Source of the DNA: DAOUAT01 sp964551735
Lineage (GTDB): Bacteria; Chloroflexota; Anaerolineae; CG2-30-64-16
DNA length: 35,704 nt
Direction of reading: 5' to 3'
Assembly: GCA_964551735.1 (NCBI GenBank)
Contig: CAZKEF010000052.1
Coordinates: 1-35,704, forward strand
The notes under the pieces are model-generated. The model had not been told where the DNA came from. It made no database searches and saw nothing but the letters and a program-made list of their open reading frames with translations. This document shows, in pieces, positions 7,892 through 16,011 of the stretch. The stretch's first letter is position 1, and each line of letters starts with the position of its first letter. The translations under genes and the position numbers were made by a program.

Positions 7892-8919
7892 GCCATCACT
7901 CCCTCATCCTGGTACAGGAAGCAGCTTACCACCTGGCCCTCACCGACCGGCAGCAGCGCAGGCGTCGTCTGGTTGCACGTGCCGGGCATGAATTTCGTGC
8001 AGCGCGGATAGAAAGGACACCCGGCTGGGCGGTTGAACGGGTGCGGGATCGAGCCGCTGATGGTGGGCAAGTCCGCGCGCGGGGTGGTATGGATGTTGGG
8101 GATGGATTCCAAGAGCGCCTGCGTGTAGGGATGCTTGGGGTTGTGGAAGATGCGGTCCACCGGGCCCTGCTCCATGACCAGGCCGAGATACATCACCGTG
8201 ACGTAATCGGCCATCTGTGCAATGACACCGAGATCATGGGTGATGAAGATGATCGCCGAGTTGCGTTCCTCCTGCAGTCGGCGTAACAATCGCAATACTT
8301 GGGCCTGGGTCGTTACATCCACGGCGGTGGTTGGCTCATCCGCAATGAGGATGAGTGGGTTGCACGACAGCGCCATAGCGATCATCGCGCGTTGACGCAG
8401 GCCGCCGCTGAGCTGCCACGAATATTCGTCCAACCGTTGCTCCGGCGCCGGGATGCCGACGTCTCGAAACTGCTGGAGCGCGATGGCGCGCGCCTCACGC
8501 TCACCGACCCGGCGATGCAAACGGATCGCTTCCATGATCTGGTTGCCCACGGTGTGCACCGGGCTGAACGCGGCCATCGGTTCCTGCGGGATGAGGGCGA
8601 TCTGCCCGCCGCGGATGTCGCGCATTTCATCTCCGCGCGGGTTCAGTTTCGCCACGTCAACGGTGTCCGTTTCGCCGTCCGGCCTCCTGCGGCGCAGCAC
8701 CATCTCGCCCGAGACGATGCGCCCCGGCGGCTCGACAATGCGCAGCAGCGCCTTCATGGTGACGCTCTTGCCGCAGCCGGATTCGCCGACGATGCCGAAC
8801 ACCTGGCCGGGGTAGACGTCGAGCGAAATACCGTCCACCGCCTTCACCACCCCTTCATCCATGAAGAAGTGGACCTTGAGATCCCGAATTGACAGCAGCG
8901 GTTCTGTGTTTTGCTTCAT
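7888..8919 (-). CDS. Opp/Dpp-type ABC transporter ATPase (OppD/DppD-like)
   Basis: This is a 343-aa ATPase. Walker A is GESGCGKS at about residues 45-52. The signature SGGLRQRAMIAMAL and Walker B with ADEPTTAVD follow, and the C-terminal domain carries AGCPFYPRCTKF with a later Cys, as in other Opp/Dpp ATPases. The frame is open far upstream, but the family N-terminus (MKQNTEPLLSIRDLKVHF) begins at 8919, eight bases after the stop codon of the permease gene. The ribosome-binding site there is weak, so translation may be coupled. It overlaps the next ATPase gene by 4 bp and partners it as the second nucleotide-binding subunit. Confidence 0.9.
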   Translation of the reverse strand: MKQNTEPLLSIRDLKVHFFMDEGVVKAVDGISLDVYPGQVFGIVGESGCGKSVTMKALLRIVEPPGRIVSGEMVLRRRRPDGETDTVDVAKLNPRGDEMRDIRGGQIALIPQEPMAAFSPVHTVGNQIMEAIRLHRRVGEREARAIALQQFRDVGIPAPEQRLDEYSWQLSGGLRQRAMIAMALSCNPLILIADEPTTAVDVTTQAQVLRLLRRLQEERNSAIIFITHDLGVIAQMADYVTVMYLGLVMEQGPVDRIFHNPKHPYTQALLESIPNIHTTPRADLPTISGSIPHPFNRPAGCPFYPRCTKFMPGTCNQTTPALLPVGEGQVVSCFLYQDEGVMA

Positions 8920-8927
8920 GGTGCAAC

Positions 8928-10073
8928 TCAATGGCTGTACGGATCGGCCGCATCGCGCAGGCCGTCGCCGACCAGGTTGAAGGCCAACACGGCGATGATC
9001 ACACCCAGGCCCGGCATCATCAGCCAGGGCGCCTGCGCGACCGTCTGGATGGTCTGCGCCTCTTGCAGCAGCACGCCCCAACTGATGGCCGGCGGCCGGA
9101 TGCCCAGGCCGAGGAAGCTCAGCGACGTTTCGTTGATAATCATCACCGGAATAGCCAGGGTGCTGGTGGCGATGATGTGGCTCATGAACGCTGGGACCAT
9201 GTGGCGTGTGATGATGCGGAACCGGCTGGCGCCGGAGAGCTCGGCCGCCAGCACGAAATCTTCCTCGCGCAGTGATAAGAAGCGGCCGCGCACCTCGCGG
9301 CCGAGTGTGGTCCAACCGATAAACGCGAGGATGATCGTAATAGCGAAGAAGACCCGTGTCGGCGGCCAGTCGCGCGGCAGCGCAGCCGTCATCGCCAGCC
9401 AGATGGGGATGGTCGGCAGCGATTGGAGGATCTCGATGACGCGCTGGATCACCATGTCGGCGATGCCGCCGAAATAGCCCGAGATGCCGCCCAACAGCAC
9501 CCCCAGGATCACGCTCAACGCGACCGCAACCAGGCCCACGGTCATCGAAGTGCGCGTGCCGTACACCAGCCGCGACCATTGGTCGCGGCCGAGACCATCC
9601 GTGCCCAGCAGATGCACGCCCTCTTTGGCATCCGGGGTCGCGACACCCACCAGGTGCAGGTCCGTCTCGAACAGGCCCAGCACGTTGTACTTGTAGCCCT
9701 TGGTGAAAAATGCCAGGGGGATCCGCCGCTCGGGATCGGTGGTCCACTCCATCCGCAGCGTCACCTTGTTACGCGCGCCGGTGACGGCGGGCACCGACAG
9801 GCCCAGCCGCCCATTGGTGATGAGCGCCGGCCGCTGCGGCGGGATGAAGGCCAGCCGGGCCGAGGTGATCTCGGGATCCTGGGTGGCAAAGAAGTCGGGC
9901 ACCAGCACGATGATGTAGAAAATGATGAGCACCACGGCGCTGATCACTGCAAGCCGGTTCTTGCGGAACCGCCACCACACCAGCTTCCAGTTGGGCGCAA
10001 CGGAAACGCGGTCTTCGGCTTTGGATTGCGGCGTCAACTCAGCGGTGGAGGCGGCGGGGAGAGGTTCAGCCAT
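8928..10073 (-). CDS. Opp/Dpp-type ABC transporter permease (OppC/DppC-like)
   Basis: This is a 381-aa inner-membrane permease. A short cytoplasmic N-terminus is followed by the first membrane helix (about residues 43-62). Next is an extracytoplasmic insertion of about 100 residues, then HLLGTDGLGRDQWSRLVYGTRTS, the classic DppC entry into the transport domain. Five more helices follow, with the permease-ATPase coupling motif around LSGASRFRIITRHMVP. The start at 10073 is chosen because GGAGGGAGG lies just upstream and the family N-terminus fits. An 18-codon longer frame exists but lacks support. It sits one base after the partner permease gene. Confidence 0.9.
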   Translation of the reverse strand: MAEPLPAASTAELTPQSKAEDRVSVAPNWKLVWWRFRKNRLAVISAVVLIIFYIIVLVPDFFATQDPEITSARLAFIPPQRPALITNGRLGLSVPAVTGARNKVTLRMEWTTDPERRIPLAFFTKGYKYNVLGLFETDLHLVGVATPDAKEGVHLLGTDGLGRDQWSRLVYGTRTSMTVGLVAVALSVILGVLLGGISGYFGGIADMVIQRVIEILQSLPTIPIWLAMTAALPRDWPPTRVFFAITIILAFIGWTTLGREVRGRFLSLREEDFVLAAELSGASRFRIITRHMVPAFMSHIIATSTLAIPVMIINETSLSFLGLGIRPPAISWGVLLQEAQTIQTVAQAPWLMMPGLGVIIAVLAFNLVGDGLRDAADPYSH

Positions 10074-10074
10074 G

Positions 10075-11073
10075 TCAGTTGCCTCCCTCCATGCGGATGC
10101 GCGGATCGGCCAGCGCCAGGAGCACATCGGAGATCAATGTGCCGATGATCGTCAACAGGCAGTAGATCAGCAGGATGCTGCCCGCCAGGTACATGTCCTG
10201 CTGCTGCAATGATCGCAACAGGAGTGGCCCGATGTTGGGCAGGTTCATCACGGTAGCCACGATCAGGCTGCCGGAGAACAATTGGGGCAGATACCAGCCG
10301 ATGGTGCTGATCAGCGGGTTGAACGCCAGGCGGACCGGGTATTTCATCACCAACTGCCACTCCGACAAGCCTTTAGCCCGAGCCGTGATCACGTACTGCT
10401 TGTTGAGCTCGTCCAGCAGGTTCGCGCGCATGACACGAGTCAAGCGGGCCGTGCCCGCGACCCCCAGCACGATGGCCGGCACCCAAATGTGCTTCAACAG
10501 GTCCACGAACCGGCCCCAGCTCCACGGCGCCTGCACATATTCGGGCGAAAAGAGGCCGGTGATGCTGATGCCGAGACTGTCGAAAGCGAACCACATCAGC
10601 ACCAGCGCCAGCATGAAGTTAGGTGTGGCCACGCCAACATAATTAAGGATGGTGAACGCATAATCGAGGATCGAATTTTGATGCGTGGCTGAATAGATAC
10701 CTGCGGGAATGGCGATGGCCCAGGTGATGACGAAGGCGAAAAGCGCCAGCGCCACGGTCAGCAGCAGCCGCTCGCCGATGAGCTCCGCGTTCGGACGTTG
10801 GTACTCCAGGGAGCGCCCCAAATCGCCGCGCAGGAGGCCGCCGATCCAGCGGCCATACTGCACGACAAACGGCTGGTCAACGCCGAACTGCATTTTGAGC
10901 GCGTCAACCTGGGCCTGATCCATGGACGAGCCCGATGAGGCCAACGTCGCGATGTAGCTGGTGAGAAAATCGCCCGGCGGGGCCTGCACCAGCCCAAAGA
11001 CGATGATGGAGAAAAGCAGGATCAGGAGCGGCAACAGGAGCAGGCGTTGGACGATGTATCTGAGCATAAGCAC
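10075..11073 (-). CDS. Opp/Dpp-type ABC transporter permease (OppB/DppB-like)
   Basis: The 332-aa membrane protein has the DppB layout. The first helix is RYIVQRLLLLPLLILLFS, with a periplasmic segment containing GVDQPFVVQYGRWIGGLLRGDLG, the family hallmark. Five further helices follow, with the cytoplasmic coupling loop near YVITARAKGLSEWQLVMKY. The C-terminus PLLLRSLQQQDMYLAGSILLIY is also typical. The ATG at 11073 is followed by a second in-frame ATG six bases later; GGGAG upstream suits either. The gene lies 9 bp after the dehydrogenase gene, so importer and enzymes are co-transcribed. It forms the translocation pore with the OppC-like subunit. Confidence 0.9.
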   Translation of the reverse strand: MLMLRYIVQRLLLLPLLILLFSIIVFGLVQAPPGDFLTSYIATLASSGSSMDQAQVDALKMQFGVDQPFVVQYGRWIGGLLRGDLGRSLEYQRPNAELIGERLLLTVALALFAFVITWAIAIPAGIYSATHQNSILDYAFTILNYVGVATPNFMLALVLMWFAFDSLGISITGLFSPEYVQAPWSWGRFVDLLKHIWVPAIVLGVAGTARLTRVMRANLLDELNKQYVITARAKGLSEWQLVMKYPVRLAFNPLISTIGWYLPQLFSGSLIVATVMNLPNIGPLLLRSLQQQDMYLAGSILLIYCLLTIIGTLISDVLLALADPRIRMEGGN

Positions 11074-11082
11074 TCCCGTAAT

Positions 11083-12153
11083 CTAGCGCGATCGCAGTTG
11101 GGCGACGACCGCATCACCCACCGCGCTCGTCAGGGCGCGGCCTCCCAGGTCGGGCGTCAGCGTCTTGCCCTCGCCCGTGACTGCCCTAATGGCGTCCAGC
11201 ACCAGGCCGGCAGCCTGGCGTTCACCCAGGAAGTCGAGCATCATGGCCCCGCTCCAAATCGCGGCGATGGGGTTGGCGATGCCGCGGCCGGCGATATCGG
11301 GCGCTGAGCCATGGACCGGCTCGAACAGGGATGGATATGTGCGCTCCGGGTTGATATTGGCGCTGGGTGCGATTCCCATGCTGCCGCAAATGGCGCTGCC
11401 CAGGTCGGTGAGGATGTCCGCAAACAGATTGGAGGCCACCAACACATCCAGGGTCTCCGGCTTCAGCACGAACCGCGCGGCCATGGCGTCGACCAGCACC
11501 CGCTCGGTGCGCAGCGCCGGGTATCCCGCGGTCACACGCTCGAAGGCCTCGTCCCACAGCACCATCGAGTGGCGTTGCGCGTTGGACTTCGTGACGTTGA
11601 TCAGATGCTTGCGCGGCCGGCGCAGCGCCAGCTCGCATGCGAAGCGCACGACCCGCTCGACGCCCTCACGGGTAAAAATGGAGGTCTCAACAGCCAGTTC
11701 CAGCGGCAGGCCGCGGTGGATGCGGCCGCCCGCGCCCGCGTATTCGCCTTCGGTGTTCTCCCGTACGACGACGAAGTCAATGTCGCCCGGCCCCTTGCCT
11801 TTCAGCGGACCCGGCACGCCCGGCAGCAGTATGCTGGGGCGCACGTTGGCGTATTGCTCGAAGCCCTGGCGCACAGGCAGCAGGAGCCCGTGCAACGAGA
11901 TGTGGTCTGGCACGCTGGGGAAGCCCACCGCGCCGAAGTAGATGGCATCAAACGGCTCCAGGATGCGCAGCGCATCAGGCGTCATCATCACCCCGTGCTG
12001 CAAGTAATACTCGCAACCCCACGGGAACGTCTCATAGGTCAGCCGAAAGTCCCCGAACAGCTCACTGGCTGCAGCCAGGACCTTGACGCCCTCCGGGCAG
12101 ACCTCATGGCCGATGCCATCACCGGGGAGCAAAGCGATATGATATTCTCGCAT
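11083..12153 (-). CDS. Isocitrate/isopropylmalate dehydrogenase family, tartrate/malate dehydrogenase-like
   Basis: The 356-aa NAD-dependent beta-decarboxylating dehydrogenase starts HIALLPGDGIGHEV. It contains VVRENTEGEYAG (phosphorylation/substrate loop), NVTKSNAQRHSMVLWDE (catalytic Lys), VDAMAARFV, and SNLFADILTDLGSAICGSMG, the metal-binding Asp region and family signature. EPVHGSAPDIAGRGIANPIA binds NAD. The KSNAQ segment followed by LWDEAF resembles tartrate dehydrogenase/decarboxylase and D-malate dehydrogenase more than leucine-pathway LeuB, and no leu genes are nearby. It is probably a hydroxy-acid step in the catabolic route. It lies between deoC and the permease genes with gaps of 9 bp. 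Confidence 0.82.
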   Translation of the reverse strand: MREYHIALLPGDGIGHEVCPEGVKVLAAASELFGDFRLTYETFPWGCEYYLQHGVMMTPDALRILEPFDAIYFGAVGFPSVPDHISLHGLLLPVRQGFEQYANVRPSILLPGVPGPLKGKGPGDIDFVVVRENTEGEYAGAGGRIHRGLPLELAVETSIFTREGVERVVRFACELALRRPRKHLINVTKSNAQRHSMVLWDEAFERVTAGYPALRTERVLVDAMAARFVLKPETLDVLVASNLFADILTDLGSAICGSMGIAPSANINPERTYPSLFEPVHGSAPDIAGRGIANPIAAIWSGAMMLDFLGERQAAGLVLDAIRAVTGEGKTLTPDLGGRALTSAVGDAVVAQLRSR

Positions 12154-12162
12154 GCGCCTCCC

Positions 12163-12846
12163 CTATCCGGCCAGCCGGCGCTTGCACGCTTCCAGGATGT
12201 CCACCGTCTGTAAGGTGCCGAAACGGGTGCAACCAATGGCGCGCACCTCCAAGGCCAGGTCGAGCGTGCTGACCCCGCCTGCGGCCTTGACCTGCACATG
12301 CGGAGGCGCATGTTTTCGCATCAGCCGCAGGTCATCCATCACTGCGCCGCCGGATCCGTAGCCGGTCGAGGTTTTCACCCAATCGGCCCTCACCTCGCCG
12401 CAGATCTCGCACAGCCGAATCCGGTGCTCATCTTGCAGGTAGCAGTTCTCGAAGATCACCTTGACCAGCGCGCTACCTGCATGCGCCACGCGCACCACCG
12501 CGGCGATGTCTTCGCGGACGAAATCCCAGTCGTGGCTGAGCGCCTTGCCGATGTTGATGACCATGTCCACTTCCTGGGCGCCGTCGGCCACGGCCTGCTC
12601 GGCCTCAGCGACCTTGATGGCCGTGGTGTGCCCGCCGTGGGGGAAGCCGATGGTGGTCGTCGCCTTCACATTGCTGCCAGCCAGTATGGCCGCGGCCCGT
12701 TTCAGGTAATACGGCTTGATGCACACGCTCGCTACGTCGTAATCCAGGGCGAGTTGACAGCCCGCTTCCAGCTCTGCGTCATTGTAGAACGGCCGGAGCA
12801 GCGAGTGGTCAATCATCTTCGCGATGTCAGCGTAAGTATAATCCAC
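12163..12846 (-). CDS. deoC: Deoxyribose-phosphate aldolase family (class I aldolase)
   Basis: This is a 227-aa TIM-barrel aldolase. The Schiff-base lysine is in VKTSTGYG at about residue 158. A second conserved lysine is in KAAGG at about 187, and the proton-relay Asp is in EVDMVINIG near 94. Length and motifs match DeoC, which cleaves 2-deoxyribose-5-phosphate to glyceraldehyde-3-phosphate and acetaldehyde. Within this operon the true substrate could instead be another deoxy-sugar phosphate or keto-acid intermediate, since no nucleoside-catabolism genes are present. A perfect 18-bp inverted repeat lies just upstream, separating it from the lipoprotein gene. Confidence 0.88.
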   Translation of the reverse strand: MDYTYADIAKMIDHSLLRPFYNDAELEAGCQLALDYDVASVCIKPYYLKRAAAILAGSNVKATTTIGFPHGGHTTAIKVAEAEQAVADGAQEVDMVINIGKALSHDWDFVREDIAAVVRVAHAGSALVKVIFENCYLQDEHRIRLCEICGEVRADWVKTSTGYGSGGAVMDDLRLMRKHAPPHVQVKAAGGVSTLDLALEVRAIGCTRFGTLQTVDILEACKRRLAG

Positions 12847-12879
12847 GACTTCCCCCGCAATTGATACATTGATACATCA

Positions 12880-12926
12880 GGCTTTAGCCGACGCACCCAC
12901 CGATGGCAGGTGCGTCGGCTAAAGCC
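12880..12926 (-). repeat. Perfect 18-bp inverted repeat (intra-operon hairpin)
   Basis: The arms are GGCTTTAGCCGACGCACC (12880-12897) and its exact complement (12909-12926), with an 11-nt loop. It sits between the binding-protein stop codon and deoC, with no U-run after it. Strong hairpins at this place in importer operons often protect the binding-protein mRNA from 3' decay and lower downstream expression. This is inferred by analogy. Next to it is a short direct repeat of TGATACAT (12862-12877). Confidence 0.75.
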
Positions 12927-12946
12927 CTACTCAGAAAGTTTGCTGC

Positions 12947-15004
12947 TTAGTTCGCGTAGAACCAGACTTCGGGCTTGCCGTTGCCGGGAGTGCGCAGCGC
13001 CCAATCCTTGGTCAGGTTCTCGGGCACATTGCGCAGCTTGGCGTTCACCACCGCCACGCCCTGGTCCATGGCCGTCAAGCCGATGGTGCCGATATCATAC
13101 AGGTTGTCCACCCAGATCTTGAAGATCTCCTGGGCGATCTCAGCCTGGCGCTCCGGCCCAACCGTCTTCGCCTCATCCTGGAGCTCGACGATCTTCTTCC
13201 ATGGATCCGGCGGCTCCACGCCTTCCTTGCCGCCGGTGTCGTACCAGTTCTTCCACAGCGGGCCGTAGGTCAGGTTGCCGTAGAGCGGCAATCGGATGTC
13301 AAACTTGGTGGACCCACTGAACATGGTGCCCGCCGAGTCCTGGTTCCACACCTCAGCCTGCATCTCGTTGGCCTGGCGCATCTGGAAGTGCAGATCGCGC
13401 TCGCGCACCTGGAGGTCAACCCAGATGCCGACCTTCTTCAGGTCTGCCACCACCAACTGGGCCACAGGGACATACGCGCCCAGCGCGGGAACCGCCGAGA
13501 GCTCGAACCCGACCCGCTTGCCGCTGGGCAGCAGGCGGTAGCCTTCGGCATCGCGCTTGGTGTAGCCCAGCCCATCGAGCAGCTTGTTGGCCTCATCGGG
13601 CTTGTACTCGGTGTACTTGTAGGCCCATTCGTCACCGGGATACCACGGGCTGGTGTTCTTGATGATCCCATGGCGCGGCTCACCGGTGCCCAGGAAGATG
13701 GACTCCTGGATTTCGGGCCGGTTGATGGCGTAGGAGACCGCCTTGCGGAAGTCCAACTGCGTCCACATCGCGGTCAGCTCGGGATCCCCCTGGTAGGTCA
13801 GGTTGAAGATGATGCCGGCTTCCTCGCCGCCTGTGCTGGACCAGAGGAAGATCTTGTACTTGCCGGACTTCTGCTCTTCTTCCTTGAGGACCGGGTAGTT
13901 AGCCAGCTTGATGTGGCGTTCCTGTTCGTCGAGCTCGCCGGCGATGGCAGCCAGGTTCAGCGCGTCAGCATCGGCGAAGAACTTGACTTGGATTTCGTCA
14001 ATATACGGCAACTGGTTGCCGGCCTGGTCCACGCCCACATAGTAGGGGTTGCGCCTCATGATGAAGATCTGCTCGCTGAAGCGGTTGGTCGCCATCCACG
14101 CGGTCATGACCGGCCGGTCAGGGTTGTCAAACTGATCCTGGCGCAGGTAGAACAACTCCGTCCAGGTCTTCAGGCCAGCATCCGCCACCATCTTGTCGAG
14201 GTCTGCCTTACTGGCATAGGCCGCATGGAACTGCTTCAGGTAGTGCGCGGGCAGGAACATGGGGTACTTCTTGTCGCCGGCATCCTGTTGCGCGATCTCG
14301 GGCAGGAACAGCGTCTGCGGCGCAGTGAAGGTGAACTTCACCGACACGTCATCTACCTTCTCCACCTTCACCGGGGCGCCATCTTTGTTCACGAGCCAAG
14401 AGGGTAGCGACGGCGAAAGGTCCTTGTTGTTCACCACGTCGTTGAACCAGAACATGATGTCGTCCGCGGTGAACGGCTGGCCATCGGACCACTTGCTGCC
14501 CTTGCGCAGCTTGATGGTCCATTCAGTGAAGGTGTCGTTCGGGGTCACGCTTTCCGCGTACTTCATCTCGACGCTCGCCCCGTCAACAGCGAAACGGACG
14601 AGGCTGTCGTTGACGATGCGGATCAGGCCGTTGCGGTCGGAGGGGCCGAGGAAGCCACGGCGCCACACGCCACCGTACTGGCCGACTTCAGGGGCCTCGA
14701 TGATATACGGGTTCTCGGGCAGGCGCTCGTCCACTTTCGGCAGCGTGCCGGCTTTCACCTGCTCCGCCAATATGGGCGCCTCCTTGTACTTGCTGACCGG
14801 CTCGGGAACCGCCGTGGGCTCGGGCGCCTTCGTGGGTTCGACAGCGGGCGCCTTGGTCGGTTCGGGCGCGGCGGTCGGCTGCGCCGGGACCGCGGTGGGC
14901 TGCGGGGCAGGCGCCGGGGCCGGCGTCGGCTGCGCGCAGGATGTGAGCACGAATGCCAGGATCAGGATCATGCTCAGGACACTCAAGATGGATTTGCGAT
15001 TCAT
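12947..15004 (-). CDS. ABC transporter substrate-binding lipoprotein (family 5, OppA/DppA-like)
   Basis: The 685-aa exported lipoprotein has signal peptide MNRKSILSVLSMILILAFVL and lipobox LTSC, with the lipidated Cys at residue 23. A Pro/Ala/Thr-rich linker of about 45 residues follows, a style common in Chloroflexota. The mature SBP_bac_5 fold carries FTEWTIKLRKGSKWSDGQPFTADD and FRKAVSYAINRPEI, both family hallmarks. It delivers substrate to the downstream permeases. A good AGGAG precedes the ATG. The gene is not in the usual place directly beside the permeases: deoC and a dehydrogenase lie between, which ties the importer to that catabolism. The likely ligand is a sugar derivative or oligosaccharide, by context. 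Confidence 0.9.
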   Translation of the reverse strand: MNRKSILSVLSMILILAFVLTSCAQPTPAPAPAPQPTAVPAQPTAAPEPTKAPAVEPTKAPEPTAVPEPVSKYKEAPILAEQVKAGTLPKVDERLPENPYIIEAPEVGQYGGVWRRGFLGPSDRNGLIRIVNDSLVRFAVDGASVEMKYAESVTPNDTFTEWTIKLRKGSKWSDGQPFTADDIMFWFNDVVNNKDLSPSLPSWLVNKDGAPVKVEKVDDVSVKFTFTAPQTLFLPEIAQQDAGDKKYPMFLPAHYLKQFHAAYASKADLDKMVADAGLKTWTELFYLRQDQFDNPDRPVMTAWMATNRFSEQIFIMRRNPYYVGVDQAGNQLPYIDEIQVKFFADADALNLAAIAGELDEQERHIKLANYPVLKEEEQKSGKYKIFLWSSTGGEEAGIIFNLTYQGDPELTAMWTQLDFRKAVSYAINRPEIQESIFLGTGEPRHGIIKNTSPWYPGDEWAYKYTEYKPDEANKLLDGLGYTKRDAEGYRLLPSGKRVGFELSAVPALGAYVPVAQLVVADLKKVGIWVDLQVRERDLHFQMRQANEMQAEVWNQDSAGTMFSGSTKFDIRLPLYGNLTYGPLWKNWYDTGGKEGVEPPDPWKKIVELQDEAKTVGPERQAEIAQEIFKIWVDNLYDIGTIGLTAMDQGVAVVNAKLRNVPENLTKDWALRTPGNGKPEVWFYAN

Positions 15005-15165
15005 TGTCCCTTTCTCCTCAGTGCGATGGTTGAGATGTTCACCGTGGACCAGTGACGATGCGAACGTGCTCTTCTGTCTGATACCGTGCCATCACCTCCC
15101 TTCTGATCTGCTGGCGATTGACGCCAGTCCGCCAGGGCGCCTGCAAGGGTGTGCCCCTGCGCTCA
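15005..15165 (-). promoter_or_regulatory. Leader between iolB-like and lipoprotein genes, with hairpin
   Basis: This 161-bp spacer contains a compact hairpin CTGGCG-N5-CGCCAG (15111-15127) and, on the minus strand, AAGGGAGG followed almost directly by an ATG (15092). No promoter is evident. The hairpin could be a processing or stability element that separates expression of the lipoprotein from lacI-iolB. The role is inferred. Confidence 0.3.
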
Positions 15166-15999
15166 TCAAAGTCCATTAATGATCGGCTCGGCCCCGCGGA
15201 TCCAGACGTGGGCGGGATCATCACTCCACGCGCCATAAACCCGGTTGACGCCGCACAGCGCCCAGATGTAGACCAGTTGATAACCGGCCGCGGCCACCAA
15301 CGGATGATAGCCGCGCGGGATCGCCACGGCGTCACCGTCTTCGACGACATAGACCTCGTCCAGGCGGTCGGGCGCATCCCCCGGCTCATAGACCCGCTGG
15401 AAGCCGTAGCCGCCCGCGGGCTTGAAGAGGTAGAAATAGACCTCTTCATAGATGGATTCGTTGGGCGGGTTCTCGACATCGTGCTTGTGCGGCGGGTACG
15501 AGGTCCAGTTGCCGGGCGGCACCAGGGTCTCGGCCATCATCAGCCGCTGGGTGGTCGGCGCCACGCTGGTGCCGGGCCGGATGGTGCGTGACCAGTTCGC
15601 TGCACCGGCACGGTTTTCGGGGATGTCGTTGGGGCCGATAATCGCCACCGGCAGCCCTGGGTCCACCGGCGTCAAGGAAACCGCCATGTCGAGGGCCGGT
15701 GTGAGGGCCGTGAAACGATAGCTCGTGCCAGGCGGCAGACAGATCAGGGTCGGCCCGGCCACAAACGGGCTGGCGCGACCGCCCAGGCCCTCAAACACCT
15801 GACCGCCAGCTATCTCAAGCCGGCACATGCCGGAGATGATGTCGAACACCGCCTCGCGGTCGCCGGTGTCCCCCTCGTACGCGCGGCCGCGACGTACGCC
15901 CACGCGGCCGAATTCCAACATCTTCAAGATGCCATCGCCCGGTCCCGCGATCATCACGTAGCCTTCACGGAAACCGGCGCCCTTGATGAGTAGATTCAT
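15166..15999 (-). CDS. iolB: 5-deoxy-glucuronate isomerase family protein (IolB-like)
   Basis: This is a 277-aa bicupin protein. The C-terminal cupin has YPPHKHD at about residues 168-174, YEEVYFY at 184-190 and PRGYHP at 228-233. These give the His/His/Glu/His metal set of IolB, together with the family's GFQRVY. IolB converts 5-deoxy-D-glucuronate to 5-dehydro-2-deoxy-D-gluconate in myo-inositol catabolism. The rest of that pathway (IolD, IolC, classical IolE and IolG set) is not complete here, though a Gfo/Idh/MocA dehydrogenase and two IolE/I-like barrels are in the same locus. The substrate may thus be another deoxy-uronate. The gene follows lacI-1 by 12 bp, with AAGGAAC before the ATG. 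Confidence 0.82.
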   Translation of the reverse strand: MNLLIKGAGFREGYVMIAGPGDGILKMLEFGRVGVRRGRAYEGDTGDREAVFDIISGMCRLEIAGGQVFEGLGGRASPFVAGPTLICLPPGTSYRFTALTPALDMAVSLTPVDPGLPVAIIGPNDIPENRAGAANWSRTIRPGTSVAPTTQRLMMAETLVPPGNWTSYPPHKHDVENPPNESIYEEVYFYLFKPAGGYGFQRVYEPGDAPDRLDEVYVVEDGDAVAIPRGYHPLVAAAGYQLVYIWALCGVNRVYGAWSDDPAHVWIRGAEPIINGL

Positions 16000-16011
16000 G
16001 ATCGTTCCTTC

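Noticed and set aside
15039..15092. 17-codon reading frame with AAGGGAGG just upstream, before the binding-lipoprotein gene
   Set aside because: The Shine-Dalgarno is only about two bases from the ATG, too close for efficient initiation, and the peptide has no known counterpart.
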